Source: Bacteroidota bacterium (GTDB taxonomy: Bacteria > Bacteroidota > Bacteroidia > Flavobacteriales > Flavobacteriaceae). From it: a stretch of DNA of 26,752 nucleotides. The notes under the pieces are model-generated. The model was given only the letters and a program-made list of their open reading frames with translations, had not been told where the DNA came from and searched no databases. Below are positions 1-8,643 of this stretch, piece by piece. Numbering within the stretch: position 1 is the stretch's first letter; each line of letters opens with the position of its first letter. The stretch spans positions 1 through 26,752 of the forward strand of contig JAEWCF010000022.1 in assembly GCA_023390775.1 (NCBI GenBank), in the 5' to 3' direction. A program made the position numbers and the translations under genes.

Positions 1-3000
1 AAGCTCCCCCGTTTATGGTGTAAGTGAAAATGTAGGGTGCGGTTCCCCCCGCACCGGTAAAGGTCACAACGGGCGCCGTCGCGTTTTGGCAGAGCGTGGT
101 GGTTCCCGAGATCGTCGCCGTCGGAAGGGCCTTGATCGTAATGGTGGCCGTGCCACTCTGGGCCTGCGAACATCCGTTATCATCCACTACCGAAACAAGA
201 TCCACATCCACCGTTCCCACGCTTGTGGCCGGGATGGTGACAGTCGCGCTGTCACCCGAGGTGGTGGTCACCGTCTGTGACGTGCCCCCATCGATGGTAT
301 AGGTAAAGGTGTAAGGAGCCGTTCCGCCGGCGCCGGTGAAGGTTACCGTGGCGTCGGCATCGTTAAGGCAAAGCGTGGTGGTCCCCGAGATAGTCGCCGT
401 TGGAGGCGGCCCTACCGTTACCGTCGCGGTTCCCGTCTGGTTCTGCTGGCAGCCACCTGCGATGGATACCGAAACCAGGTTGTAGTTGAAAGTGCCCGCC
501 ACGCTGGTATCGGCAAGTACGGTGGCCGTGGTGCCCGTGCCCGAACTTACCGTAGTGTTAGGACCGCCATTGATGTTGTAGGTAAAGGTATAAGGAGCGG
601 TTCCGTCGGCGCCGGTAAAGGTAATCGTGGGCTGAGGCCCGTTCTGGCAGATCGAGACCGTGCCCGAAATGGTCGCAGTCGGCAGCGGGCCCACCGTGAT
701 GGTGGCCGAGCCCGTCTGGGTCTGCGAGCAACCGTTGGCATCCTGGACCGAAACCAGGTCATACTGGAAAGTCCCGACAACCGCGGTGGTCACCGAGACG
801 GTCGCCGTATTGCCTGTTGAATTTATTGTTTGCGGAGTTCCGCCGTTGATGGTATAGGTGAAGGTATAAGGCGCGGCTCCATTGGCACCGGTAAAGGTGA
901 TGGTTTGCGACGGCCCATTCTGGCAGATAGTCGCCGTGCCCGTGACCGTGGCCGTGGGCAAAGGATTGACCGTCACCGTCGCCGTTCCCGATTGGTTCTG
1001 CGAACAGCTTCCGCCCGCATCGGCAACGCTTACCAGCGAATAAACCGAGGTGGCCGTCAGCGCCGGGGTTGTCACCGTGGCCGATCCGCCGGCATTCAGC
1101 GTAATGGTATTGCTGACACCATCGACCGTATAAGTCACAACGGCGCCGGGAGTACCGGAGAAAGTAATCGTCGACGTGTCGCCCGAGCAAATCGTTGCAT
1201 CGCCGGAGATCGAGGCCACGGGTAGCGGCCCAACCTCGACTACTGCAGTCCCGGATTGATTTTGTGTACAACCATTGGCATCCTCAACCGATACAATTGT
1301 ATAGGTAAAGGTTCCGTTGACCGCCGTCGGCACACTGATGGTGGCGGTATTACCGGTAGAAACGATCGTTGTGTTTGCACCGCTGTTGACTGTATAAGTA
1401 AACGTAAAGGGTGCAGTTCCCGCAGTACCGGTAAAGGTCACAAGAGGAGAAGCTCCGTTTTGGCAAATCGTGGTGGTACCGGAAATGGTGGCGGTTGGCA
1501 GAGGATTGACCGTAATAGTCACGGTACCTGTCTGGTTTTGTGAGCAGACGCCCGCCGAATCGATCACGCTAACCAGGTCATACACCGTTGTGGCGGTAGG
1601 TGTGACGGTGATCGTGGCCGTGCCGGAAGCATTCAGCACGATGGTCTGGTTGGCACCGGAATCAACAGTATAGGTGACAGTGGCGCCCGGCGTGCCTGTA
1701 AAGGTCATGGTTGCCGAATCGCCCGCGCAGATCGTCGTGTTGCCTGAGATCGAAGCGGTCGGTAGCGCGATGACCTCGACCACGATCTCCTGGAATGGCC
1801 TGCACAGGGGATCGGCGGGAACCGGATTGGCGATCGCATATACGTAATAGGTGCCGGGAACATTGGGGAGTGAGCCCGCGTTGCCCAAGGCCGGCGCATC
1901 GTAACTGGCAAGGGTCGCGCCGTCCGGAGTCGCACTGCCCAATGGCGTGCCGCCCGTATACATCGCGTCGTTTATCTGCTGTGTATTGAAGTAAACGTAA
2001 TTGATCGCGTCGGTGCCCGTAAATTCGGTATTGACCGAAAATGCATCAGGATCGCCGTTCACGCAAATCTGCTGGTCGGGCGAGGGATCGGAGACTGCCG
2101 GACAACTGCAATCGGTGAAGAACAGCTGGAAGGGCTTGACCAGGATACACGGGGAGTTGAAATTGATGACCGATGCATAAATCGTTTGGCCCGAGCTGGC
2201 CGCAACAAATGCGGTCTCATTGGGGATCGGGTTGGCCGCATCGGCTGCATCGGTTGGATTTAGGTGGTACGTGATCTCATACTCGAACGGGTCCCCGCCG
2301 TTGAGGATGACCGCATCGTTCTCGGTCAGGTCGAAGAGGTTCTCGCATTCGGTCAAATCTGTCGGAGTTCCGGAGAAATCGTCTATGACCTCCACCAAAA
2401 CGTCCTTGGTAATGGTCGTCACCTGGCCGCACATATTATATTGTACCTGCGCGGTGTAAGTCGTGGTTTCGGTGGGACAAACGGTAATGTTGGTATTGGT
2501 GCTGATGGGCGTTGTTCCCTCAAACCACTGGAAGTTCACGGCCGAAGGACCACTTGGGGTAAACCTCCAGGCCTCCATCGTGGCCGACCATGTGCCCGTG
2601 TTGCGGCCCGGCGGCGTATAGGCCACGGTACCGGCCGCGTTCATGATGCCGATGACCCCGCTTCCGCTGTTCCATGACGTACAGGGGGTGCGGCTCTCCA
2701 CGTATACCTCGATGATATTGGAAATCTCGTAAAGTACGATCTGGTAGGTTTGAAGGCCCACGCTCTGTGCGCAGGAGAATTGACCCAAGTGATAGAAGTT
2801 CACGACCAGTTTCCGGCACGGATATGTCCCCATGAGCTGGTAATTGACCGAAACTTCCGGGGGGCTTTGCTGCGGATTGGTGTCCTGGTGCACGCCGTAG
2901 ATCGCATTTGGCCAAGGGTATGTGGTGCTGGGAAGCGTTTGAGTAAACGCCCATCCCGAACCGCCTCCCGGAGTCACGTTCGCGAATGAAATAAGGCCGT

Positions 3001-4249
3001 TAGAACCCACGTGCGCGGTGGAGTACACGTTCCCGAAGAAACAGAAGTTGAAGGGCAGGTTGATCGTGGGCGACCAGACGTCGTCGGTGCCGACTGAAAT
3101 TGGCGTAAAGCCCGGCCCGAAGAACGCGGCCTGCGGACAGTACGGAATGGATGAGACCGTGTATTGGGTGGTTGTCCCCAAGTCAACGAATTGAGCGGTG
3201 AGGTCACGGCATTCGCCCACGACGCAAACCGGCGCGACGGCTCCTTCAAGATCAAGGTCGCCCGCCAGGACCGATGCGCAACCGTTCAGGTTGACGGTAA
3301 TCGTTGCCGACCCCGTAACATTTTCATTGGTACAGCCCGGCGGATTGGTAGTCCCGACGCTGTATAGGGTGTAAACGGTGCCTACCTGCAAAGGCGGCGA
3401 TGTCCAAGTAGCGGTTCCGGAGGCGCCGATGGTCACCGTATAAAAGTTGTTGGCCGTGTTGTAAAAGACCACGACCGTATTTGGCGTGCCGTTGAAGGTC
3501 AGCGTGGCGGTGGTTCCGGGACAGATGGTGGTCGTGCCGGAAATCGTTGCGGTGGGTACGGTTATCACGTTGACCGTGGCCGTTCCGCTTACGTTATTGG
3601 TACACGATGGCGTGGCCGACGAGCTGACGCTGACGAGCTGAAAAACCTTGGGTCCCGCGGCAGCGGTGGAAACGGGAAGCTGTACGCTGTTGCCCGAGGT
3701 GGTGGTGATGGTTTGCGGTGCCCCGCCGTTGAGCGTGTAGGTAAAAGTGTAAGGCGCAATTCCATTGGCGCCGGTAAAGGTGATTTGCGGTGAAGGGGCG
3801 CCCACACAGGCGGAGGTATTGCCCGAGATGGTCGCGGTTGGCGGCGGTGTGGACACCACGGTGACGGTGGCGGTCCCGGTCTGGGGCTGGATGCATCCCG
3901 GCGTGGTGCACGAAACGCTGAGGAGATTATAGTTGAAGGTCCCGGCCACGTTGGTGGGGACGGCGACGGTGACGCTGTTTCCGCTGGTGGTGGTCACCGT
4001 GAGCGGCGCCCCGCCGTTGATGTTGTAGGTGAAGGTATAGGGTGCCGTCTCGCCCGCGCCCGTGAAGGTGATGAGCGGCTGTGTCCCGCCCAGGCACGCG
4101 GTCGTTGTTCCGGAAATCGTGGCGGTGGGCAGCACGGCGGCGGACTTTTCAACGGGCGTGGTATCGCGATTTTCCAAAACGGTTGAAGCCACCGTTAACT
4201 GATTGATTGCCAAACACGTTAAGGAAAGGAGTAGAGTTCTAAACTTCAT
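1..4249 (-). CDS. Large secreted SprB-like repeat adhesin (C-terminus outside window)
   Basis: This is one open minus-strand frame from an ATG at 4249 to the window edge, giving 1416 complete codons with no stop. Residues 1-21 form a signal peptide (MKFRTLLLSL start, hydrophobic core, cleavage near TVAS). Residues about 45-325 hold three Ig-like repeats of about 90 residues that begin P-T-A-T-I-S-G and contain APYTFTY-INGG and SGTATVTV. Residues about 340-615 are a non-repeat module with DDVWSP, FCFFGN and VGSNG motifs and several Cys, followed by a linker with a CENLFDLTEND-type segment to about 713. From about residue 828 to the edge there are seven more repeats, the last incomplete. From memory, this architecture matches flavobacterial type IX-secreted, gliding-associated surface proteins such as SprB. 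The type IX sorting signal would lie beyond base 1 and is not seen. It is transcribed divergently from folE. It could equally be a non-motility adhesin. Confidence 0.85.
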   Translation of the reverse strand, partial: MKFRTLLLSLTCLAINQLTVASTVLENRDTTPVEKSAAVLPTATISGTTTACLGGTQPLITFTGAGETAPYTFTYNINGGAPLTVTTTSGNSVTVAVPTNVAGTFNYNLLSVSCTTPGCIQPQTGTATVTVVSTPPPTATISGNTSACVGAPSPQITFTGANGIAPYTFTYTLNGGAPQTITTTSGNSVQLPVSTAAAGPKVFQLVSVSSSATPSCTNNVSGTATVNVITVPTATISGTTTICPGTTATLTFNGTPNTVVVFYNTANNFYTVTIGASGTATWTSPPLQVGTVYTLYSVGTTNPPGCTNENVTGSATITVNLNGCASVLAGDLDLEGAVAPVCVVGECRDLTAQFVDLGTTTQYTVSSIPYCPQAAFFGPGFTPISVGTDDVWSPTINLPFNFCFFGNVYSTAHVGSNGLISFANVTPGGGSGWAFTQTLPSTTYPWPNAIYGVHQDTNPQQSPPEVSVNYQLMGTYPCRKLVVNFYHLGQFSCAQSVGLQTYQIVLYEISNIIEVYVESRTPCTSWNSGSGVIGIMNAAGTVAYTPPGRNTGTWSATMEAWRFTPSGPSAVNFQWFEGTTPISTNTNITVCPTETTTYTAQVQYNMCGQVTTITKDVLVEVIDDFSGTPTDLTECENLFDLTENDAVILNGGDPFEYEITYHLNPTDAADAANPIPNETAFVAASSGQTIYASVINFNSPCILVKPFQLFFTDCSCPAVSDPSPDQQICVNGDPDAFSVNTEFTGTDAINYVYFNTQQINDAMYTGGTPLGSATPDGATLASYDAPALGNAGSLPNVPGTYYVYAIANPVPADPLCRPFQEIVVEVIALPTASISGNTTICAGDSATMTFTGTPGATVTYTVDSGANQTIVLNASGTATITVTPTATTVYDLVSVIDSAGVCSQNQTGTVTITVNPLPTATISGTTTICQNGASPLVTFTGTAGTAPFTFTYTVNSGANTTIVSTGNTATISVPTAVNGTFTYTIVSVEDANGCTQNQSGTAVVEVGPLPVASISGDATICSGDTSTITFSGTPGAVVTYTVDGVSNTITLNAGGSATVTTPALTATSVYSLVSVADAGGSCSQNQSGTATVTVNPLPTATVTGTATICQNGPSQTITFTGANGAAPYTFTYTINGGTPQTINSTGNTATVSVTTAVVGTFQYDLVSVQDANGCSQTQTGSATITVGPLPTATISGTVSICQNGPQPTITFTGADGTAPYTFTYNINGGPNTTVSSGTGTTATVLADTSVAGTFNYNLVSVSIAGGCQQNQTGTATVTVGPPPTATISGTTTLCLNDADATVTFTGAGGTAPYTFTYTIDGGTSQTVTTTSGDSATVTIPATSVGTVDVDLVSVVDDNGCSQAQSGTATITIKALPTATISGTTTLCQNATAPVVTFTGAGGTAPYIFTYTINGGA

Positions 4250-4373
4250 GGAAAGGGTAATTTGAATAGGGAGCGAAATTTACATAAATTTAGCAGAAGT
4301 TTTTCTTAAATCCGAAATTTTTCCGATACATTATGGCTTTTTCAACCTTCGCAGGCTTTCGGTTTTAATTATT

Positions 4374-4381
4374 TATCTTTG
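4374..4381 (+). promoter_or_regulatory. -7 promoter element of folE
   Basis: TATCTTTG matches the Bacteroidota consensus TANNTTTG exactly and lies 38 bases before the folE ATG. No clear TTG is present at the usual distance upstream, so only the -7 half is supported. Confidence 0.5.
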
Positions 4382-4419
4382 CGCATCAATCACGAAAAGT
4401 CACCAAAATACCCTACCAG

Positions 4420-5091
4420 ATGATCGAAAACCGGGAATTTGACCACGACGCCGACACAGGCCATCCGTTTACCGGCGCTGCCAACCCGATGCGGGAAGAT
4501 GCTTTTGACATGACCGACGACCAAAAGATCGACATCATCAGGAAGGATGTCGAAAATATCCTGGTGACACTGGGCCTGGACCTTACCGACGACAGCCTGA
4601 AGGGCACGCCCAACCGCGTTGCCAAGATGTTTGTGCGGGAGATCTTCGGGGGGTTGAATCCTGAGCGCAAGCCAAAGCCTTCCACCTTTGCCAACCACTA
4701 CCGCTACGGTGAGATGCTGGTGGAGAAAAGCATAACCGTGTATTCCACCTGCGAACACCATTTGTTGCCGATCGTGGGGCGCGCGCACGTGGCGTACATC
4801 TCGAACGGTTCGGTGATCGGGCTTTCAAAGATGAACCGGATTGTGCAATATTATGCGAAAAGGCCTCAGGTACAGGAGCGTTTGACGATGCAGATCGTCC
4901 AGGAACTGCAACGCGCCCTTGGGACCGAGGATGTCGCCTGCGTGATCGATGCCAAGCACCTTTGCGTGAATTCGCGCGGGATCAGCGACATAGAAAGTTC
5001 GACGATCACCTCGGAGTTTGGCGGAAAATTCAAGGAGGCCGCCGTTCGCCGCGAATTCCTGGACTACATCAAGCTCGACACGAAATTTTAA
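4420..5091 (+). CDS. folE: GTP cyclohydrolase I
   Basis: GTP cyclohydrolase I converts GTP to 7,8-dihydroneopterin triphosphate in the cytosol, the first step of folate synthesis and a source of precursor for queuosine and pterins. The 223-residue product carries the family zinc ligands Cys111 and His114 (in STCEHH) and Cys182 (in HLCVNSRG), the KGTPNRVAKM helix, and VIGLSKMNRIV of the catalytic core. Length is normal for the homodecameric type I enzyme; the first 30 residues or so are a variable leader, so the start at 4420 is the least certain part. It heads a co-directional series with cysS, yidD and lgt and is divergent from the adhesin. A -7 element lies just upstream. Confidence 0.96.
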   Translation: MIENREFDHDADTGHPFTGAANPMREDAFDMTDDQKIDIIRKDVENILVTLGLDLTDDSLKGTPNRVAKMFVREIFGGLNPERKPKPSTFANHYRYGEMLVEKSITVYSTCEHHLLPIVGRAHVAYISNGSVIGLSKMNRIVQYYAKRPQVQERLTMQIVQELQRALGTEDVACVIDAKHLCVNSRGISDIESSTITSEFGGKFKEAAVRREFLDYIKLDTKF

Positions 5092-5107
5092 TCAATACGG
5101 CAATGCC

Positions 5108-5172
5108 CTAGCCCTGATTGCAGCCGGCATGCCCCAAAGGGCATAAGGCGGAAAGCAGGATAAAGCTCCAAA
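5108..5172 (+). repeat. Structured intergenic element in the cysS leader
   Basis: This lies in the 92-bp gap between folE and cysS. A hairpin ATGCCC (5129-5134) / GGGCAT (5139-5144) sits between conserved flanks reading GATTGCAGC-GGCAT on the left and GCGGAAAGC--GA on the right. The same flanks surround a different hairpin, in the opposite orientation, near 15085-15160. The match is by eye. It could be a leader structure of cysS or a dispersed noncoding repeat. Confidence 0.55.
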
Positions 5173-5183
5173 AAACAATTGCG

Positions 5184-6662
5184 ATGACACCGCTCCACGA
5201 GTCCCAATCCCTTAAGATCTATAATTCGCTTACCGGCGAGAAGCAACCGTTTGTCCCGATCCATCCGGGCAGCGTGGGGATGTACGTGTGCGGGCCGACG
5301 GTCTACAGCAACGTCCACCTGGGCAACGTGCGGACGTTCATGTCCTTTGACGTGATCTATCGTTATTTGCTGCACCTGGGTTACAAGGTTCGGTATGTGC
5401 GCAACATCACCGATGCCGGCCACCTGGAGAACGACGCCGAGGTTGGCGAGGACCGGATTGCCAAAAAGGCCCGGATCGAGCAACTGGAACCGATGGAGAT
5501 CGTGCAGCGCTACACGGTGGACTTCCACAATGTGCTCAATGCATACAATTTTTTGCCGCCGAGCATCGAGCCTACCGCGACGGGCCATATCATCGAGCAG
5601 ATCGAGATCGTCAAGCATATCCTGGAGAAGGGGTTGGCTTATGAATCCAATGGTTCTGTTTATTTCGACGTGGTGAAATTCAACGAGACCAACCACTACG
5701 GAAAGCTCTCCGGCCGGAACATCGAGGACATGCTGGCCAACACGCGCGACCTCGACGGCCAGAGCGACAAAAGGAACCCGCAGGATTTCGCGCTCTGGAA
5801 AAAAGCCGAACCGCAGCACATCATGCGCTGGCCTTCACCGTGGGGCATCGGGTTTCCCGGCTGGCACCTCGAGTGCACCGCGATGAGCACCAAGTACCTG
5901 GGGCAGCAGTTCGACATCCACGGCGGCGGTATGGACCTCAAATTCCCGCACCACGAATGCGAGATCGCCCAAAACGAGGCCGCCTGCGGGGTGACGCCGG
6001 TCAACTTCTGGATGCACGCGAACATGCTGACCTTGAACGGCAAGAAAATGGCCAAGTCCACGGGCAACCATATTCTGCCGGCGGAGGTCTATACGGGCGG
6101 AAACCCCAACCTGAGCAAGGCATTCGCCCCGTCGGTGGCGCGGTTTTTCATGCTCCAGGCGCACTACCGAAGCGTCCTTGATTTTTCAAACGATGCGCTC
6201 CTGGCCGCCGAAAAAGGTTTTTACAGGCTGATGGAAGGAATCGAGTCGTTGGATGGCCTGAAACCGGGTGCGACGTCCACACTGGACATCGCGTTCTGGA
6301 AACAATCGTGCTACGATGCGATGAACGACGATTTCAACGCGCCGATATTGATCGCCCAGCTTTTTGAGGGCGTCCGGTTCATCAACCTGGTCAGGGACGG
6401 AAAGGAAGCGCTTTCAAGGAATGATCTTCAAACGTTTGCCGATACGATGCGGGCGTTTGTCTTTGACGTGCTCGGGCTGGAAAATGCGCGTGCTGCCGAT
6501 GACGACAAACGCCTGGAAGGGACGGTCAACCTGCTGATCGGAATGCGCAATGAGGCGCGGGCCAATAAAAACTGGGCGTTAAGCGACCAGATCCGCGACC
6601 AGCTGGCCGCCATAGGCATCGAACTCAAGGACGGCAAGGAAGGCACCACATTCTCGCTTTGA
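5184..6662 (+). CDS. cysS: Cysteinyl-tRNA synthetase
   Basis: This class I aminoacyl-tRNA synthetase charges tRNA-Cys in the cytosol. The product from the ATG at 5184 is 492 residues, a normal length. Visible motifs are the zinc ligand Cys36 in YVCGPTVYS, the HIGH-type signature HLGN (45-48), the zinc-binding region with WHLECTAM and HHECEIAQ, and KMSKS as KMAKS (288-292), followed by the anticodon-binding C-terminal domain. The frame is open upstream to a TTG at 5118, but those extra 22 residues come from the noncoding element and fall outside the family alignment, so the ATG at 5184 (MTPLHESQSLKIYN) is preferred. The stop codon overlaps the start of yidD. Confidence 0.96.
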   Translation: MTPLHESQSLKIYNSLTGEKQPFVPIHPGSVGMYVCGPTVYSNVHLGNVRTFMSFDVIYRYLLHLGYKVRYVRNITDAGHLENDAEVGEDRIAKKARIEQLEPMEIVQRYTVDFHNVLNAYNFLPPSIEPTATGHIIEQIEIVKHILEKGLAYESNGSVYFDVVKFNETNHYGKLSGRNIEDMLANTRDLDGQSDKRNPQDFALWKKAEPQHIMRWPSPWGIGFPGWHLECTAMSTKYLGQQFDIHGGGMDLKFPHHECEIAQNEAACGVTPVNFWMHANMLTLNGKKMAKSTGNHILPAEVYTGGNPNLSKAFAPSVARFFMLQAHYRSVLDFSNDALLAAEKGFYRLMEGIESLDGLKPGATSTLDIAFWKQSCYDAMNDDFNAPILIAQLFEGVRFINLVRDGKEALSRNDLQTFADTMRAFVFDVLGLENARAADDDKRLEGTVNLLIGMRNEARANKNWALSDQIRDQLAAIGIELKDGKEGTTFSL

Positions 6663-6904
6663 CCGGACTACGGAAAATACTCATCGCTCCCGCCCTGCTG
6701 CTCGTGCGGTTTTACCAGATCGTGCTCTCCCCGCTCCTGCCCTCGTCCTGCCGGTTCGAACCCACGTGTTCGCAATACATGGTGGACGCGCTCAAGATCC
6801 ACGGGCTTTTTTACGGGCTTTATTTGGGGACGCGCAGGATATTGAGTTGCCATCCATGGGGGCGATCGGGGTATGACCCGGTTCCGCCGAGGCGCGAAAA
6901 ATAA
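6659..6904 (+). CDS. yidD: Membrane protein insertion efficiency factor YidD
   Basis: This small 81-residue protein of the YidD family helps YidC insert inner-membrane proteins. It shows an amphipathic N-terminal helix (LLVRFYQIVLSPLLP), then the diagnostic SSCRFEPTCSQYM Cys pair and the C-terminal SCHPWGRSGYDPVP block, which together identify the family. No in-frame ATG precedes the conserved core, so the start is the TTG at 6659, which shares four bases (TTGA) with the cysS stop. That overlap implies translational coupling to cysS. The gene is more often found beside rnpA and oxa1/yidC; here it sits between cysS and lgt. Confidence 0.92.
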   Translation: MTGLRKILIAPALLLVRFYQIVLSPLLPSSCRFEPTCSQYMVDALKIHGLFYGLYLGTRRILSCHPWGRSGYDPVPPRREK

Positions 6905-6927
6905 ATCGGGGCCTGTAGTATTTTTTC

Positions 6928-6954
6928 TATTTTTACCTACCCTAAATTAACACT
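6928..6954 (+). promoter_or_regulatory. Possible -7 element and leader of lgt
   Basis: TATTTTTA (one mismatch to TANNTTTG) is followed by a short A-rich leader ending AAATTAACACT just before the lgt ATG. The same leader string precedes the gene at 7956, which also has a -7 match at similar distance. This supports a promoter inside the 50-bp yidD-lgt gap. Confidence 0.4.
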
Positions 6955-7881
6955 ATGTCATTCGCCCTTCAAATGGTCTGGAATCCCGCCGAGGGAATCA
7001 GCATCGGAAATTTCGTCCTTCGTTTTTACAGCCTCATGTTCGTGGTGGCTTTCGCCCTTGGATGGTACATCATGAAACGCATCTTCGACCGCGAAAACGA
7101 ACCCGTCGAGAAACTCGATTCGCTTTTTATCTGGACCGTGGTCGCGACTTTGCTGGGCGCCCGGTTGGGCCATGTCTTCTTTTACGACTGGGAATACTAC
7201 CGAAACAACCTTTTGGAGATCCTGCTCCCGTTCCGCTTTCACCCCACTTTCGAGTTTACCGGATTCCAGGGCCTGGCCAGTCACGGTGCGGCGATTGCCA
7301 TCATTATCGCCATGTATTTTTACAGCAAAAAGGTCATGAAGCGGCCGCTTTTATGGGTGCTGGACCGCGTGGTGATCCCGGTATCGTGCGGGGCGATCTT
7401 TGTACGGATCGGGAATTTCTTCAATTCTGAAATTACGGGCCATCCGACAACTTCGTCGCTGGGTGTCAAATTTGTCCGCGAGCATTATTCGGCGCGCGAG
7501 GCCATGGACCTGACCGGGATCGCCGATCCGCAAAAAGCATACGCCGCCATCACCGATAACCCCCAGTTTGCGGCAATGTTGCAGCAGGTGCCGGTACGGC
7601 ATCCGGCCCAACTTTATGAAGCCGCGGGCTACGTGGTGGTCTTTACGATCCTTATGTTGCTTTACTGGAAGACATCGATGCGCGAGCGGCTGGGTTATCT
7701 TTTCGGCGTGTTTCTGGTGCTGCTCTGGACCGTGCGCTTCATCGTGGAATTCGTCAAGGAAAGCCAGGGCGGGTTCGAGTCGGCGTTGGGGCTTTTCTCT
7801 ACCGGGCAGTGGCTCAGCATCCCCTTCATACTGGTGGGGCTGTACTTCATCTTCAATGCCGAGAAGCCGATCGAGGTATAA
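6955..7881 (+). CDS. lgt: Prolipoprotein diacylglyceryl transferase
   Basis: Lgt transfers the diacylglyceryl group of phosphatidylglycerol to the lipobox cysteine of prolipoproteins in the inner membrane, the first step of lipoprotein maturation. The 308-residue product has about seven hydrophobic segments. Family motifs are ARLGHVFFYDWEYY, GLASHGAAIA (the conserved His-Gly segment), VRIGNFFNSEITGHPT (the Lgt signature) and VRHPAQLYEA near the C-terminus. Bacteroidota proteins often carry a longer periplasmic insert after the signature, and one is present here (about residues 170-217). The ATG at 6955 follows a short A-rich leader. Confidence 0.96.
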   Translation: MSFALQMVWNPAEGISIGNFVLRFYSLMFVVAFALGWYIMKRIFDRENEPVEKLDSLFIWTVVATLLGARLGHVFFYDWEYYRNNLLEILLPFRFHPTFEFTGFQGLASHGAAIAIIIAMYFYSKKVMKRPLLWVLDRVVIPVSCGAIFVRIGNFFNSEITGHPTTSSLGVKFVREHYSAREAMDLTGIADPQKAYAAITDNPQFAAMLQQVPVRHPAQLYEAAGYVVVFTILMLLYWKTSMRERLGYLFGVFLVLLWTVRFIVEFVKESQGGFESALGLFSTGQWLSIPFILVGLYFIFNAEKPIEV

Positions 7882-7902
7882 TGTTAAATATTTGTGATAA
7901 CC

Positions 7903-7918
7903 TTACGGATTTCCGTAA
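7903..7918. repeat. Perfect short inverted repeat downstream of lgt
   Basis: TTACGGA-TT-TCCGTAA is a perfect 7-bp inverted repeat between the lgt stop and the -7 element of the next gene. No T-tract follows, so it is not a standard terminator. It sits where an operator for the downstream gene could lie. Confidence 0.5.
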
Positions 7919-7925
7919 TGGTGGG

Positions 7926-7933
7926 TACTTTTG
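7926..7933 (+). promoter_or_regulatory. -7 promoter element of the HNH-like gene
   Basis: TACTTTTG matches TANNTTTG exactly, 23 bases before the ATG at 7956. No TTG occurs at normal spacing upstream. Confidence 0.5.
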
Positions 7934-7955
7934 CCTGTACCAAAATTAACACTAT

Positions 7956-8414
7956 ATGCTGCGGCCTTATCCAAACGAGGAGTTCAGGGAAATTATCCTT
8001 GAAGGCTCCCGAAAGCGTCGCTATGCCGTCTCGAATTTCGGGCGGCTCGTGAGCTTTGCCGAACACGTCCTGGACGGCATCGTCATTAAAAGCGACCCTA
8101 CCAAGTACCAGAAAATCACCGTCCGAAAAGAAAAGGACGGGAAAGTGGTGCGATCCTCAATCCAGACCTACAAGTATGTGGCGGAGTTCTTTATTCCGCG
8201 CCCATCGCCCGAGCACAAGTACGTACTCCATCTGGACTATGTACGGAGCAACGACCACGTAAACAACCTGCGCTGGGCCACTGCCGAGGAGAAACACGAA
8301 CACTTCAAGAACAGCCCCAACCTCAAGCGCTCGATGCAGGAACTATGGGATTACAACAAGGAATCGGACGGGCGCAAACTCACCGTGACCAAGGTCATCC
8401 ACCTCAAGAAGTAG
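7956..8414 (+). pseudogene. NUMOD4/HNH-type protein, truncated by in-frame TAG
   Basis: The open frame encodes 152 residues. The N-terminal segment (EFREIILEGSRKRRYAVSNFGRL) has the NUMOD4 look, and the middle (HKYVLHLDYVRSNDHVNNLRWAT) matches the core of HNH homing-type endonucleases. In that core the usual metal-binding His cluster is represented by HLDY and the NNLRW helix, so nuclease activity is not certain. The frame stops at TAG (8412-8414) after IHLKK, yet the same frame continues without any base change for 38 more codons that encode a helix-turn-helix tail. I infer a nonsense mutation in a protein that was about 191 residues long. A truncated product may still be made. The gene has its own -7 element and is followed by a terminator. 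Such genes are often single-copy chromosomal genes in flavobacteria (memory), not introns. Confidence 0.65.
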
Positions 8415-8531
8415 CTCTTCGACCCCAACCGCAAGACCCGGAACAAGATCCTGGCGAAACAGTTCGGCATCAGCGAGATGCAACTTTACCGGATCAAGAG
8501 TGGGGAGAATTGGGGACACATTAAGGTGTAA
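8415..8531 (+). pseudogene. Stranded C-terminal HTH tail of the HNH-like gene
   Basis: In frame with the gene at 7956 and directly after its TAG are 38 sense codons and a TAA at 8529-8531. The peptide includes NKILAKQFGISEMQLYRIKSG, a helix-turn-helix (IENR1-like) segment, then GENWGHIKV. Preserved reading frame and motif suggest the stop is recent, a sequencing error, or read through. Confidence 0.7.
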
Positions 8532-8560
8532 TTATAAATTATAAATTTTAAATTATAAAT
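8531..8560. repeat. AT-rich 7-bp tandem array
   Basis: Four imperfect heptamers (ATTATAA, ATTATAA, ATTTTAA, ATTATAA) follow directly on the TAA of the HNH tail. The period equals that of the GC-richer heptamer arrays elsewhere in the window. Confidence 0.7.
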
Positions 8561-8590
8561 GGGGTTTGTCTTAGTTGACAGACCCCTTTC
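8561..8590 (+). terminator. Intrinsic terminator of the HNH-like gene
   Basis: The stem GGGGTTTGTC (8561-8570) pairs with GACAGACCCC (8577-8586) through ten pairs with one G-T wobble and a TTAGTT loop. The T-tract after it is short and broken, so it is probably weaker than the next hairpin. Confidence 0.6.
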
Positions 8591-8611
8591 GCTTTATGAA
8601 TCTATAATAAT

Positions 8612-8643
8612 AAAAAAATCCCGGCCTAAGCCGGGATTTTTTT
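8612..8643. terminator. Bidirectional intrinsic terminator (secDF end)
   Basis: A run of seven A, the stem ATCCCGGC, loop CTAA, stem GCCGGGAT, and a run of T make a symmetric terminator for convergent genes. It overlaps the secDF stop codon (8642-8644 on the minus strand) and also stops plus-strand transcription from the HNH-like gene. Confidence 0.9.

Noticed and set aside
5118..5183. N-terminal extension of CysS from TTG
   Set aside because: The extra 22 residues translate the noncoding hairpin element, and the family normally begins near the ATG at 5184.
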